From contig NC_007948.1 of assembly GCF_000013865.1 (NCBI RefSeq), forward strand, positions 930,001 to 994,000: a stretch of DNA of 64,000 nucleotides, read 5' to 3'. The notes below the pieces were generated by a model that was not told the origin of the DNA, searched no databases, and saw only the letters and a program-made list of their open reading frames with translations. The position numbers and the translations under genes were made by a program. Below, piece after piece: positions 1-7,284 of the stretch (its first letter is position 1; each line of letters opens with the position of its first letter). The stretch is from Polaromonas sp. JS666 (GTDB lineage Bacteria; Pseudomonadota; Gammaproteobacteria; Burkholderiales; Burkholderiaceae_C).

Positions 1-2
1 TG

Positions 3-584
3 GTGGGTCTTGGCGGTGGCTCACTGGCGAAGTTTTGCTACCGGTACCTGCCCAGATCGCGGATTGAGGTGATTGAAATCAACCCCCATGTCATCGCTCT
101 GCGCGATAAATTTGAGGTGCCCAAAGACGACCACCGCTTCCATGTCCATGAGGCGGATGCGGCCGACTTTGTCCGTACAGCCCAGTGCCGATACGACGTG
201 ATCCTGGTCGACGGATTCGACAGTGATGGGCTGCCAGCGTGCCTTGCCTCTCGCACCTTCTACGACAACTGCTTTGACCTGCTTGAACCCCGTGGTGTTC
301 TGGTGGCGAATTTTCATTCTCACCACCAGAATTCCCCAATCTACATGGATCGCATGAAAAGAAGTTTTGAGGGACGTATGCTGACCGCCATCAATGACCA
401 CGAGCGCAGCAATACCGTAGCCTTTGCATGCAGGGACAGGCTCGCAGGCACGCCATTGCACGGGCCATTGCATTGCCCACCGCATCTGGCCCCTGACGCT
501 TGGGTCCAACTGGCGCCCAGCATGTCGAGGGTCAAAGAGGCAGCCAGACGGCAACGTCCAGAAACCCCGCTGCACTCGGTTTAA
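3..584 (+). CDS. Spermidine synthase-like protein, 5'-truncated by window edge
   Basis: The visible 193 residues open directly on the glycine-rich AdoMet-fold loop (GLGGGSLAKFCYR) followed by an acidic motif (EVIEINPHV). This is how polyamine synthase/methyltransferase-like proteins bind the nucleoside cofactor. In the neighbouring paralogue this loop is preceded by about 70 residues, so the N-terminus lies outside the window and the GTG at the first base is not a real start. The C-terminal stretch (VILVDGFDSDGLP, FYDNCFDLLEPRGVLVANF) matches the paralogue closely. Neither protein has an obvious decarboxylating partner gene beside it, so the substrate cannot be named. The fold is clear; true spermidine synthase activity is not established. 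Confidence 0.75.
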   Translation: MGLGGGSLAKFCYRYLPRSRIEVIEINPHVIALRDKFEVPKDDHRFHVHEADAADFVRTAQCRYDVILVDGFDSDGLPACLASRTFYDNCFDLLEPRGVLVANFHSHHQNSPIYMDRMKRSFEGRMLTAINDHERSNTVAFACRDRLAGTPLHGPLHCPPHLAPDAWVQLAPSMSRVKEAARRQRPETPLHSV

Positions 585-592
585 CAGAAACG

Positions 593-1354
593 ATGTCCAA
601 TACCTTCGACTTCGAGGCCCTGCAGCACGCGGAGCCCTTCGTGATAGAGACACCGGGTAGCCGGTCACTGCATTTCACCCGTCTGGAGATGCAAAGCCGG
701 ATGTGTCTCGACCAGCCCGACTGGCTGAGCCTGGAATACACGCGCTTGATGATGGGATTCCTGCTGTTCATGAGCCAGCCCGGGCATGTTGCCATCATCG
801 GGTTGGGCGGTGGCTCGCTGGCCAAGTTCTGCTACCGGCACCTGGCGGAATCGCGCATCACCGCGGTTGAGGTTAATCCGCACGTCCTCTCGCTGCGCGA
901 CAAGTTCCATGTTCCGCCCGATGACGAGCGATTCTCCGTGATTCTGGGCGACGGAGCGGACTTCGTCAGGGCCGCTGAGGACTCGCTCGACACCTTGCTG
1001 GTAGACGGCTTTGTGGCTGAGGGGATTCCTCCCCAGCTGTCATCGCAGAGCTTCTACGATGACTGCTTTGCCGCATTGCGCCGCGGCGGGATGGCGGTTT
1101 TTAACCTGGACGGCGATGATGGCGATTCCGAGCAACACATCGAAAGGATTGCCCGAAGCTTTGACGCTCCAATCTTGCGAGTCAGCGCCGCTACCTGTAC
1201 GAATGTCGTGGTTTTCGTGTGCAAAGGCGATCTGATGCTCAACCATTCCATAGGTACGGAAGCATTGCCGCAAGATATGAAGTTCGACGTGCGCGCGCAT
1301 CTCCTTCCGGCATTCAATCGCGTCCGTCTGGCGCTGAAAGACCAGCGGTGCTAG
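593..1354 (+). CDS. Spermidine synthase-like protein (tandem paralogue)
   Basis: A 253-residue protein with the same order of motifs as the gene upstream: cofactor loop IIGLGGGSLAKFCYRHL near residue 65, acidic TAVEVNPHV, then LLVDGFVAEGIPPQL and FYDDCFAALRRGG. I chose ATG 593, nine bases after the stop of the previous gene, because the longer open frame upstream overlaps that gene and looks non-coding. The two genes form a tandem duplication, probably co-transcribed. Membrane segments are absent, so it is cytosolic. Family known: aminopropyltransferase/methyltransferase fold. Exact reaction unknown. Confidence 0.8.
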   Translation: MSNTFDFEALQHAEPFVIETPGSRSLHFTRLEMQSRMCLDQPDWLSLEYTRLMMGFLLFMSQPGHVAIIGLGGGSLAKFCYRHLAESRITAVEVNPHVLSLRDKFHVPPDDERFSVILGDGADFVRAAEDSLDTLLVDGFVAEGIPPQLSSQSFYDDCFAALRRGGMAVFNLDGDDGDSEQHIERIARSFDAPILRVSAATCTNVVVFVCKGDLMLNHSIGTEALPQDMKFDVRAHLLPAFNRVRLALKDQRC

Positions 1355-1356
1355 TG

Positions 1357-1509
1357 CCAATACGGTTCAGTCAAGTTATTCACCTTGAATCGGAATGTCG
1401 GAATGACCAAAACCTTGACTTGTCATGGCGGGCCTGACCGCAATCCATGGCTCCCGGATCAAGTCCAGGATGACAAACCAGGGGCAAGGGCTTAACTGAA
1501 CCGTATTGG
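1357..1509. repeat. Candidate MITE with 19-bp terminal inverted repeats
   Basis: A 153-bp non-coding segment bounded by inverted repeats CCAATACGGTTCAGTCAAG (left) and, read on the other strand, CCAATACGGTTCAGTTAAG (right), 18 of 19 matching. The interior carries a second short inverted repeat around a CATGGCGGGCCTGAC...GGATCAAGTCCAGGATGAC core, which resembles a dispersed intergenic repeat seen in many proteobacteria. No coding potential. Terminal repeats of this length suggest mobilisation in trans by a DDE transposase; I could not recognise the partner insertion sequence or a convincing target duplication. It abuts the stop codon of the methyltransferase-like gene. Confidence 0.7.
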
Positions 1510-1514
1510 TTAGC

Positions 1515-1670
1515 GCGGTGTTGCACGCTATCTGGAACATAAAACCGCGTCTTTTGCGCCATGGCGGCGTTGCAAATCCGCGCGATACCTGCGGGTATCG
1601 CTGTGGTGTGCGCCTTGCCCTGACCCAACATCCATCGCTTTTGTTGGTTCCATCAAGCATGCAACACGGC
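1515..1670. repeat. Interrupted palindromic repeat carrying a second inserted element
   Basis: The outer arms GCGGTGTTGCACGCT (left) and AGCATGCAACACGGC (right) are an imperfect inverted repeat. The same motifs (GCACGCTATCTG and CCATCAAGCATGCAACAC) sit side by side without interruption at 9592-9636. Here they are separated by about 115 bp. That insert holds a conserved GCGCCATGGCGGCGTTGC (1556-1573), a small hairpin CGATACC/GGTATCG, and GTGCGCCTTGCCCTG (1608-1622), which also recur in the element at 45728-45859. The layout reads as a filled site whose empty counterpart is at 9.6 kb. No coding content. Confidence 0.6.
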
Positions 1671-1747
1671 ACCAGGCGTTTGTTGATCACATGGCATTCA
1701 TGTACGATGTGACGCATGTAATCATCGCATTGTCATGCCGAGGATTT

Positions 1748-2029
1748 ATGGAGCTCAAGACCGCGCGGCTAACGCTGCTCATTGACCCGAACAAGAAGGC
1801 GGCCCTGGAGCGCCTGTGCGCGCAACTGGATCTGACGGTATCGCAGGTGGTGCGACAACTTATCCGCGACTACCTTGCGCAGCATGGTGTCCAGTACACG
1901 CCGGGCAGTGCACATGCGGACGACTCCGGGCCGGTTGGTCATGTTGCGCCAGCCTTGGCGAAACCAGCCTCAATACGCGATAAACCACCTCCTGTGAAGC
2001 GACGTGTAGCGCGCCGGCGTGGGGCATGA
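1748..2029 (+). CDS. Ribbon-helix-helix (CopG/Arc-like) DNA-binding protein
   Basis: A 93-residue protein. Residues 1-45 (MELKTARLTLLIDPNKKAAL and the following ERLCAQLDLTVSQVVRQLI) show the beta strand plus two helices of a ribbon-helix-helix domain. The remaining half is a basic, proline-rich tail ending in RRVARRRGA. ATG 1748 follows an AGGA ribosome binding site; the longer upstream frame begins in repeat-like DNA. Its stop overlaps the start of the hyfB-like gene by four bases (ATGA), so the two are translationally coupled. It is probably the regulator of the complex and of itself. The operator is not proven; AT-rich ATGT/ACAT-type half sites occur at about 1700-1735. Confidence 0.7.
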   Translation: MELKTARLTLLIDPNKKAALERLCAQLDLTVSQVVRQLIRDYLAQHGVQYTPGSAHADDSGPVGHVAPALAKPASIRDKPPPVKRRVARRRGA

Positions 2030-4050
2030 GCAGCCTGCCCCCCATCGCGCAATGGTTCATCCTCGACTGGATGCTCGCGGTTGTGCTGGGCTGGCTGATC
2101 GTGGGGGTCGCAGGGGTCATGGCGCTGCATCGACTCGCCCTGGTGTCCCGCGTGCTTTTCCCGGTCGGCGGCTTGCTCGGGCTGGCGCTGTTCGGCCTGG
2201 CCTTCGGCGCGGTGCCCGGCACGCCTGAAGTCGCCGTGCTCCCCATCGGCCTGCCGGACTTGCCGTTCCACCTGCGCCTGGATAGCCTCTCGGCCTACTT
2301 CCTGATGGTGATAGGCGCGGCGTCGGCCGGTATCTCCGCCTTCGCGGCCGGCTACTTCCGCAAGGGCGAAGGCACGTCGCCGGGCCTGCTGTGCCTGGAG
2401 TACCACGTCTTCCTGGCCAGCATGGTGGGGGTGGTCCTGGCCGACGATGCCTATTCGTTCATGGTGATGTGGGAGACGATGGCGCTGTCGTCGTTCTTCC
2501 TGGTGACCGCGAACCACCGCATCCCGGAAGTGCGTAGCGCCGGCTACCTCTACATCACGATGGCGCGCATCGGTGCGATCGCCATCTTGCTGTGCTTCGG
2601 CGTGCTGCAGGCCAACACCGGCGACTACACCTTCGCCAACATGCGGGCGCAGGCCCCGACACCTTTCTGGGCCTCGCTCGGCTTCCTGCTCGCCGTGTTT
2701 GGTTTCGGCGCCAAGGCCGGCATCCTGCCCTTGCATGTATGGCTGCCAGAGGCCCACCCGGCCGCACCCTCGCCGGTGTCGGCCCTGATGAGCGGTGTCA
2801 TGCTCAATACGGCCATCTACGGTCTGATGCGCGTGTCTTTCGACTTGCTGCACATGCGTATGTGGTGGTGGGGCGGGCTGCTGCTGGCCGTTGGCCTGGC
2901 TACCGCCCTGTTCGGCGTGGTCTTCGCGGCGGTGCAGACCGACATGAAGCGGTTGCTGGCCTATTCGTCGATCGAGAACATGGGCCTGCTGTTCGTCGGC
3001 ATTGGCCTGACGCTGATCTTTTCGGCCTACGACATGAATCCGATGGCAGCACTGGCCATGACGGCGACGCTCTATCACGTCGCAAGCCATGCCTGCTTCA
3101 AGAGTCTGCTCTTCCTCGGCACCGGCAGCGTCCTGCACGCCACGTCCGAGAGAAACCTCGGCAAGCTGGGAGGGTTGATCCGCACCATGCCCTGGGTCGG
3201 CTGGCTGACACTGATCGGCGTGCTGGCCAGCGCCGGTCTGCCGCCACTCGGCGGGTTCGTGTCGGAGTGGTTGTTGCTGCAGAGCTTTTTATTCACGCCG
3301 AGCCTGCCGTTGCCGCTGTTGACCATGCTGATCCCTGTGGTCGCCGCGCTGATCGCCCTGGTGGCAGCACTGGCTGGCTACACGATGGTCAAGTTCTTTG
3401 GAGTGATTTTCCTCGGCCAGCCGCGCGAGGGCAAGCTCGCCGGTGCCCACGACGCTGGACGCTGGGAGATAACGGGCATGGTGTGGCTGGCGCTCGGCTG
3501 CGTCGCGCTCGGCCTGCTGCCGACACAGTTCATTCAACTGATAGACCCCGTGACGCAGCAGCTCGTCGCGTCGGGTCTGGGTGCCAAGGTGGCGGCTGGC
3601 GGCTGGCTGCTGGCGCCGAACAGTCTCGAGCAGGCGAGCTACGGGCCGGTGATTTTCCTGCTCGGCATCCTGGGCAGCTTCGCGCTGGCTTACCTGCTGG
3701 TGCGCTGGCTCTACCACGGCCGGGTGCGTCGCGGCCTGCCTTGGGCCTGTGGCTTCCCGTGGGGCAACGCCCGCATGCAGGATACGGCAGAGGGCTTCGG
3801 CCAGCCGATCCGCCAGATCTTCGAGCCCTTCTTCCTGATGCAGCGCGAGCTGCCGTCGCCCTTTGACGAACAGCCGCGGTATCGCGTCAGGGTCGAGGAT
3901 CACTTCTGGCGCTGGCTCTATGTACCCATTGCCGACCTGGCCGCGTACCTGGCGCGACTGATCGGCCTGATGCAGCAGGGGCGCATCGCGGTGTACCTGC
4001 TGTACAGTTTTCTAACCCTGATCGCCACGCTGCTGGCGGTGATGCGATGA
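2026..4050 (+). CDS. hyfB: Hydrogenase-4 subunit B-like proton-translocating membrane protein
   Basis: A 674-residue polytopic protein of the NuoL/NuoM/MrpA antiporter-like family. The family signature PLHVWLPEAHPAAPSPVSAL lies near residue 240, and TDMKRLLAYSSIENMG (near 305) is the conserved cytoplasmic segment with channel lysines. More than a dozen hydrophobic helices can be counted. Length and C-terminal extension match HyfB/HycC. Known role of the family: proton or sodium translocation driven by a peripheral redox arm. It starts inside the stop of the ribbon-helix-helix gene (ATGA) and leads the complex operon. Naming by homology; the complex here is probably not a hydrogenase because of its large subunit. 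Confidence 0.88.
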   Translation: MSSLPPIAQWFILDWMLAVVLGWLIVGVAGVMALHRLALVSRVLFPVGGLLGLALFGLAFGAVPGTPEVAVLPIGLPDLPFHLRLDSLSAYFLMVIGAASAGISAFAAGYFRKGEGTSPGLLCLEYHVFLASMVGVVLADDAYSFMVMWETMALSSFFLVTANHRIPEVRSAGYLYITMARIGAIAILLCFGVLQANTGDYTFANMRAQAPTPFWASLGFLLAVFGFGAKAGILPLHVWLPEAHPAAPSPVSALMSGVMLNTAIYGLMRVSFDLLHMRMWWWGGLLLAVGLATALFGVVFAAVQTDMKRLLAYSSIENMGLLFVGIGLTLIFSAYDMNPMAALAMTATLYHVASHACFKSLLFLGTGSVLHATSERNLGKLGGLIRTMPWVGWLTLIGVLASAGLPPLGGFVSEWLLLQSFLFTPSLPLPLLTMLIPVVAALIALVAALAGYTMVKFFGVIFLGQPREGKLAGAHDAGRWEITGMVWLALGCVALGLLPTQFIQLIDPVTQQLVASGLGAKVAAGGWLLAPNSLEQASYGPVIFLLGILGSFALAYLLVRWLYHGRVRRGLPWACGFPWGNARMQDTAEGFGQPIRQIFEPFFLMQRELPSPFDEQPRYRVRVEDHFWRWLYVPIADLAAYLARLIGLMQQGRIAVYLLYSFLTLIATLLAVMR

Positions 4051-4134
4051 GGCGGTCATGAGCACGGCGCCGGACCGGTTCCATGCAGTGCTGCGCCCCC
4101 CGGGGGCCGGGCGCGCGGCGGCCTGGGGGCAGAC

Positions 4135-5082
4135 ATGACCTTCTCCGGCTTTCTGTCGCAGTTGCTCGAGATCATCCTCGCGATCTCGATGGCGCCGTTG
4201 CTGACTGGCTGGGTCAACCAGTGGCGTGCCTGGCTGCAGAACAAATCCGCGCCCAGCCTCTGGCAACCCTACCGGATGCTGCACAAGCTGTTCAACAAGG
4301 AATCGATGGTGGCCGACAGCGCATCGCGCCTGTTTCGCATCGCGCCTTACGTGGTGTTTGGCTGTATGGTGCTGGCATGCTCGATCATCCCCACCGTCTC
4401 CACAGACCTGCCACTGGCGACGGCGGCCGATGCGATCGCGCTGGTCGGCCTGTTTGCGCTGGCGCGCGTGTTCATCTCGCTGGCCGCCATGGACATCGGC
4501 ACTGCCTTCGGCACCATGGGCGCGCGACGCGAGATGCTGATCGGCTTTCTGGCCGAGCCGGCGCTGTTGATGGTGCTGTTCTCGGCATCGCTCATTTCAA
4601 AATCGACCTCGCTCACCACCATCGTCGAGACGCTCGCCCATCGCGAACTGGCCATCTACCCTGGCCTGGCCTTTGCCGGCGTTGCATTCACGATGGTGTC
4701 GCTGGCGGAGAACGCCCGCGTACCGGTCGACAACCCCGCCACGCACCTGGAACTGACGATGATCCACGAGGCGCTCATCCTGGAATACTCGGGCCGCCAC
4801 CTGGCGTTGATCGAGTGGGCGGCCAGCCTGAAGCTGTTCGCCTACTCGTGCATCGGCCTGGCGCTGTTTTTCCCCTGGGGCGTGGCCGAGGCCCAGGCCC
4901 CGCTGGCCATGCTGCTGGCACTGCCCGTACTGGTGTTCAAGCTCGCCGTCGGTGGCTTCCTGCTTGCCGCGCTGGAGGCGTTCTCCGCCAAGATGCGCAT
5001 CTTCCGCGTTCCCGAGTTCCTGGCCACCGCCTTCCTGCTGGCGGTGATCGGAATGCTGGTGCAACTGCTGCTCGGGCAATGA
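4135..5082 (+). CDS. hyfC: HyfC/NuoH-like membrane anchor subunit
   Basis: A 315-residue membrane protein of the respiratory complex I subunit 1 family. It has about eight hydrophobic helices and the conserved charged cytoplasmic loops (WQPYRMLHKLFNKES near residue 45 and ENARVPVDNPATHLELTMIHE near 195) that in NuoH/HyfC contact the quinone- or hydrogenase-side subunits. ATG 4135 follows a GGGGGCAG stretch. An 84-bp GC-rich gap separates it from hyfB. The conserved glutamates of the EN.R.P.D and HE motifs are present, so the coupling element looks intact. Confidence 0.87.
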   Translation: MTFSGFLSQLLEIILAISMAPLLTGWVNQWRAWLQNKSAPSLWQPYRMLHKLFNKESMVADSASRLFRIAPYVVFGCMVLACSIIPTVSTDLPLATAADAIALVGLFALARVFISLAAMDIGTAFGTMGARREMLIGFLAEPALLMVLFSASLISKSTSLTTIVETLAHRELAIYPGLAFAGVAFTMVSLAENARVPVDNPATHLELTMIHEALILEYSGRHLALIEWAASLKLFAYSCIGLALFFPWGVAEAQAPLAMLLALPVLVFKLAVGGFLLAALEAFSAKMRIFRVPEFLATAFLLAVIGMLVQLLLGQ

Positions 5083-5164
5083 TGCAATGCCGCCGCGCTC
5101 ATTTCATTCGCCGCCCCCCCAGGGGGAGGCTCGGCGCCCTTGATGCGGCCGGGCGGGTATTGAG

Positions 5165-5824
5165 ATGAGCGCCTTGTTGACCCAGTTCGTCAATCTGCTC
5201 GGCGCGGTGCTGCTGATGCTCGCGTTCGCGATGATCGCGCAGCGGCGCATCCTGTCGCTGATTCACCTGTTCACGATGCAGGGCGCGACGCTGGTGCTGG
5301 CGACCGGCGTGGTTGGCTACGTGACGAATCAGCCGCACCTGTACATCTCGGCCGGCGTGACTTTCGTGCTCAAGGTCCTGTTGATCCCGTACCTGCTGCA
5401 CCGGGTCATCGACCGCCTCAATATTCGCTGGGACGTCGAGACGCTGATCAATATCCCGACGACCATGCTGATCGGCATCGTGGTCGTGATCTTCGCATTC
5501 GACCTCGCGATGCCGATCGCGCGGCTGTCGTCGGCGCTGGCCAGTGGCACGCTGGGCATCGCACTGGCCTGCGTGCTGCTGTCCTTCCTGATGATGATCA
5601 CGCGCGCGAAGGCGGTGCCGCAGGTGATCGGCTTCCTGGCGATGGAAAACGGCCTGTTCTTTGCCGCCACCTCGGCCACCTACGGCATGCCCATGGTGGT
5701 GGAGCTCGGCATCGCGCTGGATGTGCTGATCGGCGTGCTGATCCTGGGCGTGTTCATGTTCCAGATCCGCGAGCAGTTCGACAGCCTGGACATCAGCCAT
5801 CTCGAAAAACTCAAGGATGACTGA
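5165..5824 (+). CDS. hyfE: HyfE-like membrane subunit (NuoK-related)
   Basis: A 219-residue membrane protein with six or seven predicted helices. The central part (PQVIGFLAMENGLFFAAT) carries the membrane glutamate typical of NuoK/HyfE subunits. The C-terminus (IREQFDSLDISHLEKLKDD) is cytosolic and charged as in HyfE. It overlaps hyfF by eight bases, indicating coupling. The 82-bp gap before it contains a run of C then G resembling the GC-rich intergenic repeats elsewhere in the window. It probably completes the ion path between the HyfC-like anchor and the antiporter-like subunits. Confidence 0.85.
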   Translation: MSALLTQFVNLLGAVLLMLAFAMIAQRRILSLIHLFTMQGATLVLATGVVGYVTNQPHLYISAGVTFVLKVLLIPYLLHRVIDRLNIRWDVETLINIPTTMLIGIVVVIFAFDLAMPIARLSSALASGTLGIALACVLLSFLMMITRAKAVPQVIGFLAMENGLFFAATSATYGMPMVVELGIALDVLIGVLILGVFMFQIREQFDSLDISHLEKLKDD

Positions 5825-7280
5825 GTTGCTTGCCCTGGCCTTCCTCCTCGCAACCCCGCTCGCCGGCGGGCTGGTGCTGGCGCTGGTCGGCCACCGCGAC
5901 AACGCGCGCGATGTCAACGTCGCCTTCAGCCTGGCAACCTTCATTGCCGCTTGCGTGCTCACGATACAGATCATCGAAGGCGGGCCGCTGCTGGTGTGGG
6001 GCAACGAGTTCTACATCGATGCGCTGAACGTCTTTCTCGTCTCGCTGACCGCGTTTGTCGGCTTCACTACCTCGATCTTCTCGCGGCCCTATATGCGCAT
6101 CGAGCGCGACCGCGGCAAGATGACCCCGCCGCGCCTGCGCCTTTATCACAGCATGTACCAGCTGTTCAGCTTCACGATGCTGCTGGCACTGACGACCAAC
6201 AACATGGGCATTCTCTGGGTCGCGATGGAGGCCGCCACGCTGACCACCGTGCTGCTGGTCAGCGTCTACCGCACCGCGGCCAGCCTGGAGGCCGCGTGGA
6301 AATACTTCATCCTGTGCGGTGTGGGTATTGCCCAGGCGCTGTTCGGCACGGTGCTGCTCTACATGGCGGCCGAGAAGGTCATCAGCGCCGAGGCCGGTGC
6401 CTTGCTCTGGACCAACCTCGATGCGGTGAAGAATCAGCTCGACCCGAACATCATTACGCTGGCGTTCGCGTTCCTGTTCATCGGCTACGGCACCAAGGTT
6501 GGCCTGGTGCCGTTGCACAACTGGTTGCCGGACGCCCATGCCGAGGGGCCTACGCCCGTGTCCGCCGTGTTGTCGGGCCTGCTGCTGAACGTGGCGCTCT
6601 ATGCGATCCTGCGCTGCAAGGTGCTGACGGACGGTGCGCTGCACAGTCATCTGGCCGGCCGGCTGATGATGGGCTTCGGCCTGTTGTCGGTGGTGGCTGC
6701 GGTGTTCCTCATGATCCGGCAGAAGGACGTCAAGCGCATGTTCGCCTATTCGTCCATCGAGCACATGGGGATGATGACCTTCGCGTTCGGCATGGGCGGC
6801 CCGATCGCCAACTTCGCCGGGCTGCTGCACATGACGGTGCATTCGCTGATCAAGTCCGCGATCTTTTTTGCCGTCGGCCACGCCACGCAGAAGGCCGGTA
6901 CACAGGTCATGGAAAACATTCGCGGGCTGATCAAGGTCAGCCCGACGGTCGCCTGGGGCCTGATGCTCGGATCTCTGGCCATCCTGGGTATGCCGCCATT
7001 CGGGGTTTTCGCCAGCGAGTTCCTGATCGTCACGACCGCGATGCGCGAGCAGCCCTGGGCGACGCCGTTCCTGTTGATCGCCTTGGGCCTGGCATTTGCA
7101 TCGGTCTTCAGCCGCATCCAGCCCATGGTGTTCGGCGAGACCAACGTCCAGCCCCTGGCGCATCCGCCAGCACTGATCCCGGTGTTTGTTCACCTGGCGC
7201 TCGGGCTGATGCTGGGCCTGTACATTCCGTCCTATCTCAACGCCTGGTACCGGCAGGCGGCCGCCATGCTGGGAAGCTGA
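5817..7280 (+). CDS. hyfF: HyfF-like antiporter-type membrane subunit
   Basis: A 487-residue polytopic protein of the NuoN/NuoM family. It has the signature PLHNWLPDAHAEGPTPVSAV near residue 240 and KDVKRMFAYSSIEHMG near residue 302, with about fourteen hydrophobic helices. It overlaps the hyfE-like gene (ATGACTGA). It is the second antiporter-like subunit of the operon; a third one (HyfD) found in Escherichia coli hydrogenase-4 is absent here. Role inferred from family: ion pumping in concert with HyfB. Confidence 0.87.
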   Translation: MTELLALAFLLATPLAGGLVLALVGHRDNARDVNVAFSLATFIAACVLTIQIIEGGPLLVWGNEFYIDALNVFLVSLTAFVGFTTSIFSRPYMRIERDRGKMTPPRLRLYHSMYQLFSFTMLLALTTNNMGILWVAMEAATLTTVLLVSVYRTAASLEAAWKYFILCGVGIAQALFGTVLLYMAAEKVISAEAGALLWTNLDAVKNQLDPNIITLAFAFLFIGYGTKVGLVPLHNWLPDAHAEGPTPVSAVLSGLLLNVALYAILRCKVLTDGALHSHLAGRLMMGFGLLSVVAAVFLMIRQKDVKRMFAYSSIEHMGMMTFAFGMGGPIANFAGLLHMTVHSLIKSAIFFAVGHATQKAGTQVMENIRGLIKVSPTVAWGLMLGSLAILGMPPFGVFASEFLIVTTAMREQPWATPFLLIALGLAFASVFSRIQPMVFGETNVQPLAHPPALIPVFVHLALGLMLGLYIPSYLNAWYRQAAAMLGS

Positions 7281-7284
7281 CCGT

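Noticed and set aside
1939..3138. Long minus-strand open frame (399 codons) opposite hyfB
   Set aside because: Shadow of a high-GC coding frame; composition is His/Gln/Arg-rich with no family similarity, while the plus strand encodes a clear HyfB.
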